Positions 48,450-62,074 of a DNA stretch of 64,000 nt are shown here, in pieces. The stretch is taken from positions 1 to 64,000 of the forward strand of contig JADGJA010000006.1 in assembly GCA_027596035.1 (NCBI GenBank). Direction: 5' to 3'. The position numbers and the translations under genes were made by a program. The number at the start of each line of letters is the position of its first letter. Position 1 is the stretch's first letter. The DNA comes from Thoreauomyces humboldtii. Its lineage: Eukaryota; Chytridiomycota; Chytridiomycetes; Spizellomycetales; Powellomycetaceae. The notes under the pieces are model-generated. The model had not been told where the DNA came from. It did not search any database and saw nothing but the letters and a program-made list of their open reading frames with translations.

Positions 48450-49020
48450 CTATGCCGTCGTTCTCCCATCCTTACCTTTGCTAAAGTGCCAAACTTGATG
48501 GGCAGCGCCGCTCGAGCAAGCCCATTGCTGAAGCTTGTTCTGTCGAGCGTCGTAAGCGAGGCACTTGCCGCCGCCGCCACCTCCTCCACCTCCACCACCT
48601 CCACCTCCAGTGGTGGGAGTGGGTGGACCGGCGAGCCTGTTGCAAGTCCCCGAGTCCTGGTCCGTGTTCAGGTCCAAAGAAACAGACGATCCCTGGACCA
48701 CGTAGAACGGGGTCCCGCCGGCCTGGGGAGCCGACACGACGAAGGTGTTCCACTCCCCGGAGGCATCGTCGAAGCCGAGGGTCAGGTCCTGGAGAGCCCA
48801 CGCGACGTTGGGCATCTGGTTGGACACGCTGGCGGAGAGTTGGACGAAGGACGTGGACGCGCAAGGACCTGGCAGCGGCAGGCTCTAGCCGGGTCCGCTG
48901 TAGAGGGTTCCGCTCGCGAGGCTCAACCCGTTGACGTCGATGTCGCAGCAGATCTCGCCGGGAGCGGAAGCTGCGGTCGAGCTCTTGGCGACGCATTGGG
49001 AGGTGGGGGAAGGTTGGAGA
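48450..49020 (-). pseudogene. Probable broken gene for a secreted Gly-linker protein
   Basis: On the minus strand one frame reads STAASAPGEICCDIDVNGLS...GTLYSGPG. A TAG at about 48886 interrupts it, and the same frame continues GPCASTSFVQLSASVSNQMP, ALQDLTLGFDDASGEW and VVSAPQAGGTPFYVVQGSSV. A run of about 14 Gly (48565-48610) then leads to KCLAYDARQNKLQQWACSS and a Trp/Gln-rich end at 48450. The Cys pattern, Gly linker and LQQW block suggest a secreted cell-wall or carbohydrate-binding protein. I do not recognise the family. A readable frame on both sides of a stop, with no good intron around it, points to a pseudogene; an unusual intron cannot be excluded. 47887-48449 shows nothing else. 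Confidence 0.38.
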
Positions 49021-49244
49021 TGATGACATGGGGATGGACGAGGAGAGCGGGACCCATTCGCTCAATAAGCGGTGACGAACAGGTCACGTGACGGTGGGAG
49101 GACCGCACAGGTTATCATCAACCCTTTGCGACCTGCTGTTCGTTCTTGTTGCCGCTTCTGGCCCCCCGCTCTTGTTGCTCTTCTTGCTCCTGTATCATCT
49201 CACCCCACCCATTCACCCACACCGTGCGTTAGATCGTTCTAGAC

Positions 49245-50504
49245 ATGCTAGAGCTTCTCGTCATCGGCATAAACCCAGCGACATTCGGCGTCATCTCCCG
49301 TCTCTTTCCTGTCCGCAAGGGTACCGCTGAAAAAGACCACTTTTTGCGTGCAGACCTCTGTGACGACTCGGACCAAGACGGCCACGATTCGAAAGAACAC
49401 GAGCAGCATTGCCGATCCAAAGCAGAATGTCATGAAGAATGGCTCAAGGAGCACATGTTGGTCGTAGACGACGATAGAGCAGACGAAGGGAAGCGCTCAC
49501 TCACTGTAAGCAGTAACTTGCGCCTGCTCCGTATTGTCACCAAACCGTCATGTCCTCATGTATTCCTTGCAAAACCCATCGTTACAGCCAAGCAATCCGC
49601 TCTCTTTGCCATGCCTTGACATCCCACTCCACACATCCAACGCCATGGACATCCAGCCCATCTCGTGCCCATGCGACCAGGACGAACGATTCCCTGCTCA
49701 TCTCCTGCCACTGGCAAAGTTCTGCGACCACTTCCGCGTCTCCCTAGCCGACGGCAAAGTCGTGGAGGCGCGCAACGTCGTGATCGCCCGTCCGAATAGG
49801 CAAACCGCCATCCCGGAATGGGCCGCCGGATGTCAGAACGGTCTCGTTCAACAATGTCAAGGATGCGGCCGAGTCGTGGTGGTAGGACATTGTCTTGCCA
49901 CATGTGAGCAGGCCCTTTCCACCTTCTCTCACGTGGTCATGCTCCTGCCCGATCACCTTTCACCTGCCATGCAAGATCCTCTGGCATTGCCCTTCTGCAC
50001 AAGAGAGAAGCCCGATGATGCCTCCGCCCGGATCAGCGGGCATCATCGGACCATCCTCTCGCGAGCGGTGCACGAGGGTCGTTTGACCCTTCTGGAGTGC
50101 GTGGGGGTGCAGGGAGCTTCCTACGCGGAGGACGAGGGCATCTGGGAGCTATGGCTCTCCGATGGGTCGTGGGTCATCAGCGATTGGGTCTGGTGAGCAT
50201 GCGATACGCTGCCGTACCGATTCCCGGCCATCCCTGGCATACTTACTGATTGCGGCAATCTCAGGTTGCCCTCGGAGGAAGGTGACTTGCGGAAACACCC
50301 TCTGCTCCTGAACGTACAGTCCCAGGTAAGCACCCGACAAGGAGACGGGGCTTGACATTTTTGCGACAGCTTATTCACAAGCAATTCAGCATCCTCGACC
50401 TACCAAACCCTCGGCTCTTTCAAAGAGTTGTTCGTGGTCTGTTTCCTGCCCTGGTCTATTCGTTCCCGATGAAGGCGACGCTCAAGAAGTGGCGGCGGGA
50501 CTGA
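49245..50504 (+). CDS. Divergent FAD-dependent oxidoreductase-like protein
   Basis: The N-terminus MLELLVIGINPATFGVISRLFP has the shape of an FAD-binding Rossmann strand-turn-helix (normally GxGPxxLxxA, here GINPATF). Further on, FCDHFRVSLADGKVVEARNV then VIARPNRQTAIPEW matches the FAD-contact strand of ornithine/lysine N-monooxygenase-like flavoproteins. RVVVVGHCLATCEQALSTF sits at the second (NAD(P)H) Rossmann, but the GxGxxA turn is lost. The tail WLPSEEGDLRKHPLLLNVQS and LIHKQFSILDLPNPRLFQR follows after short introns at about 50195-50262 and 50326-50370, stopping at TGA 50502. The stretch about 49320-49640 needs an intron I could not place. Substrate unknown; the lost turns argue against a normal monooxygenase. 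Confidence 0.58.
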
Positions 50505-52011
50505 AAAAGCGTTTGGGCAAAGCGTTTCAGGCCGGCCTTTGAATGTAGAGAGGGACATAACTCGGGCCGGCAACCTGTTCTTGTTGTGTTATGACCAAGT
50601 TAAAAGTACGGTCTGCCCGGCCTCAGGATGGCCTTCACCCTTAAGACCTTGGGCCTTAACCAGCTCATTTGACAGATCCCGGTTCTCATCCGCTGTGCCT
50701 GGGCGAGACCGGACCAGACTATCCAATACTACGCATTGCAACGTCGTGCTCCTGTCATTCCTCGTGGCTCTAGGTATCTTATTGTTAGGGCACGGGCCAC
50801 CGGTGTGGCAGAAATATTGACTGCCTAACATCCCACCGCCAACGCCAGCGCACCTTCATTCATCCGAACCAGTGCATGCGAACAGTGCCTGAATAGCAGA
50901 CCCACTCACTCGTACGCAAGTCGTCGTCGTCTCGTCACCTCAAAAGCCGTGATTCCACACCTCTGACGGCAACTCTAAATTACAGGATCGCGAGATATCA
51001 ATTCATCCTGCCAGCCATCGACGCTATGGCCGAGATTGGGCTCGCTTCCGATAGTCGAGAAGCTCGTTGCAAACGTCTGCGCCAAGGAAGCAGCGAGTGC
51101 GGCCGATATAACTTCGGACGCCTTTCTTGTGGCGATCGGCGATGATGAGGGACCTGTGGCGAAGGTGTTGAGACAGGGGCGACCACGACCGTCGGATATA
51201 AAAGGACGGTGTGAGTGATTGCATGTTTACGCAATACTTTCTAATACTACGATCCGCATACGCAAGATCTGATATGGGTAATGAGCGCTAATGGGGCTCG
51301 TTATAACCACTCCGTTTAACAGTCAAGGACTGCTCTGTGAGACCTCCCTTTCTTTAATTGCTAGCATCCACGGACGCAGAACACGCGCCAAAAGCCAGTT
51401 GCCAGGAAGGATCGTAGTCAGAGTTGCACAAGGCAGGTTTTTTCGTCTGTTGGAGGGTCTTAAGCTCCTCAGCAACACGGACCAATGTTATCATCTTGCT
51501 ACGATCGCAACCAGGTAATAGGGCGGGCATTGAAGGTTACCCCGGGTGATCGGACGAAAGGGAACTAGTACATGTCTATGACAGCAGCGACCAGTTGCCT
51601 TGCGATTCCCGGCCTTCCTTCTGATAAGAACCCTGCGTCAGACTCGATTGCTTTGACGGGCCCAGCAGAGCTGCCCAGCAGCCCAGCATTGTCGTCTTCG
51701 GTCCGATTTCAATGCTCGTTGAAACACTGATTTTGATTTTTCTGCCTTTTATGGTGCAGTGTGCAGAAATGTATGACTGCGCCACCTTTCGCCGAACTCC
51801 GCCCACCCTTACGCAGCAAACAAGGTCCGTACAGCTTCTGGTGCAACGAAGAGTAGTCCTGGTAAGTAGGTGTTGGTGTTCTTTGGACTTGTTTGCATGG
51901 TCGTAACTGATCTGTGAGCATCGCAATCTCTTTAAGGCCTGGTAGCGCAGCGCGTTTGACCAAGGTCCGCTCCCATCTCTCGAAAATTGCAACTGCCTTT
52001 CACCCGCACGC
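50505..52011. other. Intergenic, no supported gene
   Basis: About 1.5 kb with only short open frames lacking motifs or consistent splice sites. The right end is the promoter of the gene at 52012. Confidence 0.5.
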
Positions 52012-54149
52012 ATGGGCGACTATTCTCCAAACAGAGCATCATCCGCCTACATACGTTCTACCATCCCTACATACGGGCTCACAAGCAAACAACAACAGCA
52101 AACATCTCGTTTTCCGCCATCGCCAAACGCAGGAGCTACATCGGCTTTGGAGAGAGCTCAGGCGTTTTTACGTGGAGATCGTACCAACCTTGCTTCAGCA
52201 GGAGTTGGATCTCCGAGAGGAACTCTTCGAAGACAGACAAAACTTAGATTACGAAGCAGCAGCAGCAGCAACTCCGATGGTTCTGCGGTGGATTCAGACG
52301 AGCAGTCGGACAACGAGTCTGCAGATGAGCTGCAGACGTATCTCGCCTCGCTCGCGAGAAAGAGGCCTTCAGCCACACCCGTCTCGCAAAAGGACAGTAT
52401 TCCGAGACGCGGTGGTTCCCCTGCGCTCAACGTATCTCCTTCGAGATTGAACGCCTCGGCTTACATGAAGCGACCGTCTACCGCACCGGCTGCCCAAAGA
52501 AGTCCATCCACATCGCCCATCTTGAGGAAAACGGTGGATCCCGCCATAAAAATCCCTTCGCTAGCTCGCATGCAATCCTTTACGGCCATGTCTCGATCGC
52601 AGGATAATCGAAAACAGGCTAGAGAGGATCAGGCGACGGATCAGACTTCCGATAGTTCCATTGGCAGTGACTTCGAGCATTTCTTGCAAAGTCCAGACAA
52701 AAGAACTTTGAAAAACGCCGAAGCAGCCTTCAGAGCTCCGAGTATCTTCCTTCAGGAAGAACAAGCTAAAGTTCAGGAGGATACTGCGATCCCGGCTCAT
52801 CCTCAGTTGTCGGAGGAAGAGGATGTAAACAGCTCTGCATCGGGAAGTGAAGACATAGCATCTCCACAAAGCGGCCCAAGACCAGACGATGACTCTCCAA
52901 CGACAGTTCCGGAGAAAACCACGGAGTTGAGCAGAAGCAAAACGGAAGTTGCTCAAGTCTTAGAGGAAAAGGAGCTACCTGAGCGGGAGTTCCCCGCTCA
53001 AAAGCCCCACTTCTCGCCAGAGGCAGGCTCGGGGTCCCCTGACCATCGATCTCCTAAAGTTGCTTCCTCGGATGATCTTCTCGACGCCATTTCTCGACGA
53101 TCCACACCCGCGCGTCTTGGGCAGCGCCGAGGATCCATGGGTGGTGCTCCGAGCATGGTGGAACCACTGGCCTCCAGTCGATACGACCTCCGCCCGGCAA
53201 AGTCTTCCTTGAGCGTTGCAGCTGCCTCAAGGCGACCAAGTTTTAGCGCGGCATCGACCCCCGTGAGCCCCTTCCCGGTTCGTGCCGCACACGGCGCTCC
53301 TGCAATTCTGCCACAGTATCCACCCCCGCTGTCACCACCACGTACAGCAGCTCCTCAGTCATACCCCTCGCAGCAACCGAACTCGGACCACCCTGTTCCG
53401 CAGTCATTGTTTCCCCCGCCACACCAACCATACCCGTACATGAACACACAGCAATACGTATACCCGCCATATCCCTATCCTGCATGGGGTCTCCCTCCTC
53501 CTCCTCCACTCGTAGTTCCGCATGTCTGCAGATGCCACACCGAGTCCTATTCCCGATCCCAATCCGATTCCGACAGCTCCGCTTGTCACGCTCGACACCG
53601 TCGACACCGGAAACGAAAGGATGCATCGGCAGAAAGCGAGGCTGCGGCTCCATCGAACGATGGAAAGGTACCGGAAGCTTCGGAAAGCAAATCGGCGCAT
53701 CGGGAGAGGAGAAGGGACGAGAGTAGGCGACCACGACGGCGACATTCTCATCGTATACGAGTTCCACCGCCGGAGCCCTCGTTGCCAGCCGGTAAAGACC
53801 ATGGCATCACCACGGATTATCCCATGGAATCGAGCTCATCGACCTTTGCTTCTCTGTTTTGCAGATCCCAAGCTCGCGTTCCTGCATAACCTCATGTCGA
53901 GTCACCTTACATACATTCAATCCTACGTCGCTGCTCACTTTGCGGTGGCGGATGGGACAGACTATCATAAGAAGAGTTACGTAACCTTGAAAGAAACCAA
54001 AAAGGTACTGCTAGCAATCAGGAGGTTCTCTTTGATATCATGGAGCTCACGACGCTGATTTCATCTAGTACTGCGAAGCTAATCGACCAAGGACGATGAC
54101 GTACGAAGAAGCACTTCAACATGTAACGGAGCAGGAGGCAAATATCTGA
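52012..54149 (+). CDS. C19orf44-like protein (DUF4614 C-terminus)
   Basis: Exons 52012..53791, 53865..54004 and 54069..54149 join exactly to 666 residues. Residues 1-560 are disordered: Ser-, Pro- and Glu-rich, with a Pro/Tyr stretch (YPPYPYPAWGLPPPPPL) and a His/Arg/Ser-rich basic run (about 53580-53770). The folded end is HLTYIQSYVAAHFAVADG, YHKKSYVTLKETKKYCEANR and PRTMTYEEALQHVTEQE. This follows the C-terminal block of human C19orf44 (helix, 'hTLEExKEYI', then PxTMEEAL), as I remember it. A role in cilia has not been shown by anything in the sequence. Start ATG 52012 is the first in a long open frame. It converges on DDX41 across 251 bases. Confidence 0.7.
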
Positions 54150-54400
54150 CTAGCTCTAATCTGACGCGCGCTTGGAAATTCATGATAAGCGCAATCAAAT
54201 TTGTACCTATGTCTGGCTTGTGCAATGGCATTCAACACGCTCAGAAGCCCTGAATAATGAGAGACTTCACAAGCTATGCCAGACCTGTGTGAGCTCGGCA
54301 GCATAAAGGCTCGCTCGCATCGAGTAATGCATAGGAAACTGAATTAAAGAAACTAAAGTATGGTACATAAAGGTTTGTCTCGTCAGCTGCAAAAGTGCGA

Positions 54401-56962
<2,562 letters not shown>

Positions 56963-58985
56963 TCAGACCTGTACAATCTTCTGTAAACAAGAGTTGTACA
57001 GACTGCCGACATTCTTCGACCACTTTTCCAAGGCGTTGTAATGGACAGTGTCGACCGTTCTGATCATGCAAAGAAAGTTCAACATCAGAGATTGATCCGC
57101 TGGTCGGAGTAAAGGTAGACTTACGGCGATGGGAGCTCCAATCTCTGATTGACTTGGTCGATGTGGCCCTTCACCTTGTTGTCCAGTATGAGGGTGACCA
57201 GCAGTTCCTCTACTTCACTTGGCGCGATGTTGAGCTCCTGAAGACAGCCACCAGTCGGTATCAATGAGAAGTCAGGTTCCCAACACCTGTCCAAAAAATG
57301 CACATACCGTCGCGACAAAAGCGATCTCGATCCGCGTATATGGTTTGATTAGCTCGATGAGGACCTGTGTGCGGATGTTTTGCAAGACCTCGTCGATGTA
57401 TGTTCTGATGAATGGATCACCAAGGATGGTTGCTTTGTTCGTCCGGAGAATGCGTTCGACTTCGGGCAGTTCCCTTCTTTGGTACGCGTTGACCATATCA
57501 GTCATTGCGACAATTTGGGGATCGTTCTTATATCTGCAGAAAAGAAGCTTGGGGTCAGAGAAGCAACAGTTGCCTTGGAAAGTCGTTTGAAGACACTCAC
57601 GGCTTTGTTTCTTGAGAATCGAAAGGATTGATTTGCGATTCCATCAGCATATTTGCCAATACAAGATATCTGTAAGGATCATTCTATCAGAGGCTGAACG
57701 TGAGGACACTGTGGAGGGCTTGTACCAACTTTAAGCACTGTATCCGCTGTGGGTCACCAGCTTCGTCGTAGTTTTTGAACGCCTCGAAGAAGTCCGTTTG
57801 CGCCTTTTCCCACTCCACTGTTATCCAGTTTAGACCATCGGAAGGCAGGTATGCTACAAAAATGATGGAAACTCACTTTCCCCCATGTGCATCTTCCCTC
57901 CGCATTCCCGGATAACACCTTTACGAAGGGGAACGTTAGACAAAGAAGGGAAGACGTTGTCATACCAACATAGAGCTCACCCATGATGCGAGGGTGAGGA
58001 ATGGCAGACTTCACGTGCAAGCATTGCTGATAAAGGACCTTAAGTTTTTTGTTGTTCTTGGTCTCGGTATACATTTGGATCTCGAGGGCAAAGATCTCGA
58101 GCAGTAGCGTCCCCTTTTTCTGATCATCGGTTCCGTCGTCGTTTTGACATGACGAATGCAGTTGTCGAATGATCTTGATTCAGGAAAATAAAGAGTTGAG
58201 CATTCAAAGCCAATCCGCCTGAAGAGACCTTTTGCCTACCTTGTTGAGTCGCGCGTACTCATGTCGGTCCAACCAAAGCTTGGCAAGCTTCAAATTTGTT
58301 TTGGTCCAGAGCCGCTCATTTTTGGTCTCCTCCAAAGTAGCCAGCGTCACCGAATAGAACTCCTCCAGAAATGCCATGTCCTGCGACGTGGAGATATTGT
58401 CAAGAATGTTGTTGATGCTCTTTTCGCTGTAGTTTCGCGTCACGGCGCTTTTGATGTATGTAATGAGCTCTTTGTAGTGGTCCAGCGTCTAAGCAGTGGA
58501 GATATTGATATTCTGGTTTTTGGGTTTGATGATAAGCAATGATTTGCCTACCACTTGATAGTTCCCTTGCTTAAATGCTAGCTTCACTATTTGCTTCAAA
58601 GACTTGAAACCCCTGCGTTCAGAAGGTGAGAAGCCTCTCTAGACCTACAGATACAGTCTCTCGTACCAGTCCCCTTTCTCTTCCTCAGCATCGATAACTG
58701 CCCGAAACTCTTTGATCGCGGTTGATGGATCATCCTCTTTATGGGCTGCACAGAAAGTCGTTAAATTCCGTGGCCTGACTATGACAATATCAGGTTGCCT
58801 CCAACCTTTGGCATTGTAATACTTGTTCTCGAGGTCGGCATCTGGCTCCTCTTCATCTTCATCCTCATAGTCGAAGTCAAAATCCTCCTCGCCGTCGTCC
58901 TCGTGCTAACATGTGCTCGGTGAGTGTCTGACACTTTTTGCAAGTGGATTTTTATAGGTACCATGAAATCGTCGTCGTCTGACAT
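56963..58985 (-). CDS. CSN2: COP9 signalosome subunit 2
   Basis: CSN2 is the PCI subunit that docks cullin-RBX1 so that CSN5 can remove NEDD8. The protein starts MSDDDDFM, then an acidic stretch ending [19 protein letters not shown]-like helical repeats follow: [58 protein letters not shown] and [15 protein letters not shown]. Next come the [20 protein letters not shown] block and the conserved [18 protein letters not shown]. The PCI winged helix reads [20 protein letters not shown] then [19 protein letters not shown]. The last exon, [14 protein letters not shown], matches the family end and stops at TGA 56963-56965. About nine introns of 50-90 bases are present. It is transcribed head to head with CSN8. 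Confidence 0.95.
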
Positions 58986-59314
58986 TGCGGATTCTACTTA
59001 GCGTTTATATAACTGGGTTGTTGGCAGGTTTTCGTCCGTGGTCGCGAGCGGGTCTGGGCGTTTGGGGAAATGGGACCAAGATCACTGAAGACATGCGCGA
59101 CTGAGCGAACCTAAGACTTGTCACTTGTCTTGTCATGACCTTTTCCAATCCCCACGAACACCTGGTCCCCTTTAACAACTGTAACGGCACGCCAATCTGC
59201 TCAGAAACCGCTTCCCTGGTATCAACAGCCGTTCTCCTGGATATCGTGATCGTATCCGCCCTTGCCCCGTAGTCTCGCACTTAGTTTTCCTGATTCCGCT
59301 CGTGCTTCGCCAAG
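58986..59314. promoter_or_regulatory. Bidirectional promoter of CSN2 and CSN8
   Basis: The 329 bases between the two start codons serve two subunits of one complex. A TTTATATAAC element lies at about 59003-59012, close to the CSN2 start. No other shared symmetrical site was recognised. A minus-strand open frame inside (59280-59005) looks like 5' UTR. Confidence 0.6.
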
Positions 59315-60052
59315 ATGGACCCGATCTTCCAAAGTATTGCTACTCGTGACATCCACACTCTCGTTGCGCTTTGCGAGACTGCAGAACACGATTACGCCCT
59401 GGCTTCACTCGATACGTTCCCAGCTGTTTCCCAATCTAGCGCCTCTGCTTCTCTCGCCGAGGGGACGTCTGGCTCACCCAGTTCACCCACCCACACCAAC
59501 GAACCGGCTCAACCGAACGACTCCCAGCAAACCCCACTTCTCTCTGATCCTAACATCTATACACTTCTTCAACTCGCTCATCTCATCCAACACGATTATC
59601 CTTCGGCGCGCTTTGTGGCCAAGCGAGCGCCGTTTGCGTCTCACACTCCAGAACTCCTCGCAGCGACCGAGGTCGCGTCAAGACTTTGGGCCGAAGATCC
59701 TCAGTGCTCTGTGTTTGAGGCCATGGACGCTTTCGCATGGTCCGAACCCACAGGCGTCCTGGTACAGATGCTGAGGGACGCCGAACGGCAACGACAGCTG
59801 GCGCTTATGGAAAGGGCATACGTTAGCGTGCGCATCGCTGTCGTCGCAGGAAGGTTGGGCATGCAGGCGGAGGAGGTGGAGGCGCTGATTTCTGGGCGAG
59901 GGTGGAAGTTTGACGATGCACATGCCATGCCTCCTCCTCTTCCCGTGCTGGGAGTGAGCACCGAGGCCAACTCCGTCGAAGCGGCTCCCGGACCGGGTCT
60001 GGACGAATTAGCGAACTTGTCGCGCATGATTGTTCACATGGAGTCACTCTGA
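59315..60052 (+). CDS. CSN8: COP9 signalosome subunit 8
   Basis: A small PCI-domain subunit of the COP9 signalosome, bridging the helical bundle. One exon, 245 residues. After a helical N-terminus and a Ser/Thr/Pro-rich insert (about residues 45-75), the CSN8/PSD8 core reads LLQLAHLIQHDYPSARFVAK, then VFEAMDAFAWSEPTGVLVQM, then LMERAYVSVRIAVVAGRLGM. This follows the human CSN8 order (NDMNNARYLWKRI, HQWSE, RAFALVSQAYTSI). The PCI winged helix ends ALISGRGWKFDD. The last helix, LDELANLSRMIVHMESL, corresponds to the C-terminal helix that joins the CSN bundle. Head to head with CSN2. Lack of introns contrasts with its neighbours. Confidence 0.9.
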   Translation: MDPIFQSIATRDIHTLVALCETAEHDYALASLDTFPAVSQSSASASLAEGTSGSPSSPTHTNEPAQPNDSQQTPLLSDPNIYTLLQLAHLIQHDYPSARFVAKRAPFASHTPELLAATEVASRLWAEDPQCSVFEAMDAFAWSEPTGVLVQMLRDAERQRQLALMERAYVSVRIAVVAGRLGMQAEEVEALISGRGWKFDDAHAMPPPLPVLGVSTEANSVEAAPGPGLDELANLSRMIVHMESL

Positions 60053-60328
60053 TTACGGAGCAATGTGTTGGGAAGCCTTCAGGCGGTGCTCTGAGAAATT
60101 CAAAACAAAACTGCATCGCGTCGTGGCACATCCGACACGCACGCATTTCGTGCATATCGGTCGTGAGCAGCGCTTTTTTGTCCTCAACTGGACCTAGAAA
60201 CCCTCGAGAAAGCAGCAGCGTCATGCGGGACTGGGGGACTCCACATTCATCTTTATCGAACAGGCTGAGCTCCGCTCATGACCGTTGAGCTGTCATACTG
60301 CAACTTCTGAACTTTTCTTACACCCAAC

Positions 60329-60401
60329 GAGGCCTTGGCGCAATTGGCAGCGCGTTCGCCTCCAGAGCGAAAGGTTACGAGTTCGATTCTCGTAGGCCTC
60401 A
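60329..60401 (+). tRNA. tRNA-Trp (anticodon CCA)
   Basis: A complete 73-base cloverleaf. Acceptor GAGGCCT pairs with AGGCCTC. The anticodon stem TTCGC pairs with GCGAA around CTCCAGA, giving anticodon CCA. The T arm ACGAG pairs with CTCGT around TTCGATT. No intron is present, although many fungal nuclear tRNA-Trp genes have one. Confidence 0.97.
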
Positions 60402-60837
60402 CATACAACCACGTTATTGGCCTTACTGTCACAGAAATCATTTTGCTGCCTCCGCGACAGCCACGAATCGAGGTAGTATTGAGTTTCGGCGTCAACTTGA
60501 GAGACTTGATAGCTTGATAAAGAGTCCCTTGAAAACGCCATCAATGGTTGAGGTATTTTTGTCGGGTCCCAGCGGTTGCAATGTCCCCTGCCACAGGTTT
60601 AGGCATCCCTGTATACATGTGTCTCTGTCGGCTGACTATTCTTGGTGACATGCCGTTCTTTTGCCCAGTTACTCACTTCACATTTAATTGCGTCACCCCG
60701 CTCCATTTCCAGCAGTCCAGCTCTCAGCAGCTTCTCCGCTGCCTGTCAAAACCACCTCACGGTCAAATACAGGTCGTTACTATTCCACACTGATTAGACA
60801 TACTAGGCATAGCAGTCAAAATATCCAATCGCACACG
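60402..60837. other. Intergenic upstream of the F-box gene
   Basis: 436 bases with no RNA gene or repeat. A plus-strand frame is open from about 60688 into the F-box gene but has no conserved content before the ATG at 60838. Confidence 0.5.
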
Positions 60838-61972
60838 ATGAGCGTCCTGGCCACCGTCACGGACCTGCCGCCCGAAGTTCTCGAGCTGGTTTTTGATAGG
60901 ATGCGAGTGCACACCGGAGAACAGATCGAGCGCCGCATGCAACAAGAGGTTTATTCAGCATGCTCATTGGTCTCAAAAAGCTGGAGACCCATCGCTCAAC
61001 GAGCTCTCTGGGCTGATCCTCTCCTATGCACTCGTGCGAAAACCGAACTTTTCCTTACTCGCCACATAGAAGCGATGGCTGCTCCCTCCAACGCCTCCTC
61101 TCATCTTCACCTCCTGGTCAGGTCCCTCGATCTGACCAACTGCCGATTTTCAGAACCAGAGGACACCGAGTACATCCTGCGTCTGGCACGGTCTCTCACA
61201 GGGCTGAAGAGTCTGAAGCTGTTTTGCGACCCACTCGACCCTCGTACGCTGGCCTCGCTTCTCGGCACCTGTCGGCAGCTCGTGCATCTCACCCTTACGG
61301 GAAGCGCTGGCGGCTCCCAGCATCATACTTCACGCGGCCTGTTCTACCATCTACCACCCGTACGAGCGATGCCAAGTGATATACTCGACGCTCTGTGCTC
61401 CCGTCTGCGCAGGCTGACGACTCTCGACATCGGCGACCTGGACCTCAGCCGCGGAGACGGCTGCATGGTCGCTCGATTGATGACCTGTTCCGTCGGTACT
61501 AAACTACGCGATTTTTCGATGGCGAGGGTCACTGGTCCTGCTACCCCGTTCTCGGAGGAGGAAAGGGACGATACGATACTCGTTCAAGTCGCCGAACAGT
61601 GTCCAAACCTCGTTCGTTTCTCCGCGAAAGGGCGTTACATAACCGACAGATCGTTGTATGCTCTGGGTAGCCATTGCCAGAACCTCCGACGTGTCGATCT
61701 CACGAATTGTGCTGGAATCTCCGCTCGAGGGGTCATGGCGCTTCTAGAAGGTATGTGCATGGAAGCCTCTACCGCAAGTTGGAAAGTTGTTCGCTGACAT
61801 GCTGGCTTTTCTGTCCATTCCTGCGCGCAAAGCATGCCCCTTTCTTCAAGAAGTGCAGATTCGCGGGACGGTCGCCAATGACTACAAGGTGAAGAATGTG
61901 ATAGCTCGCGCCGCACTGCTACAGTGGTCGCGATCACGACCAAGGCGTATCTATCGAATCTTCGGTCCCTGA
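60838..61972 (+). CDS. F-box/leucine-rich repeat protein
   Basis: A probable substrate adaptor of an SCF (SKP1-CUL1) ubiquitin ligase. The N-terminus has an F-box: TDLPPEVLELVFDRMR then YSACSLVSKSWRPIAQRALW. LRRs follow, including LLVRSLDLTNCRFSEPED, LTGLKSLKLFCDPL, CRQLVHLTLTGSAG, LRRLTTLDIGDLDL, CPNLVRFSAKGRYITDRSL and NLRRVDLTNCAGISARGV. Exon 1 ends at the donor AAG|GTATGT (61750). Exon 2 begins CAAAG|CATGCCCC and encodes PFLQEVQIRGTVANDY. The 3' end is uncertain. A stop in this frame falls at 61970, but an LRR-like stretch (LSNLRSLTVRVLRHG) lies in another frame to 62220, so an unplaced intron is likely. It converges on LIN1, possibly overlapping its last exon. Confidence 0.76.
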
Positions 61973-62074
61973 CTGTACGGGTTCTTCGTCACGGTACGGC
62001 ACCCGCAAAGACCACCCAACGGCAAGACAGCGGCGAGAGGTGGTGGGGAAGTCAGCACGTTCAGCCAGCGGGTT

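Noticed and set aside
50600..50700. tRNA-like stretch on the minus strand (GAGCTGGTTAAGGC and a possible 8-bp acceptor)
   Set aside because: The anticodon stem does not pair and no correct T arm exists at the right distance. It may be a chance A-box match.
51940..51975. GGTAGCGCAGCG, similar to a tRNA D-arm
   Set aside because: No anticodon stem or GGTTCGAxTCC follows at tRNA spacing.
59005..59280. Minus-strand open frame in the CSN2-CSN8 interval
   Set aside because: No motif; lies in the short bidirectional promoter and is better explained as UTR.
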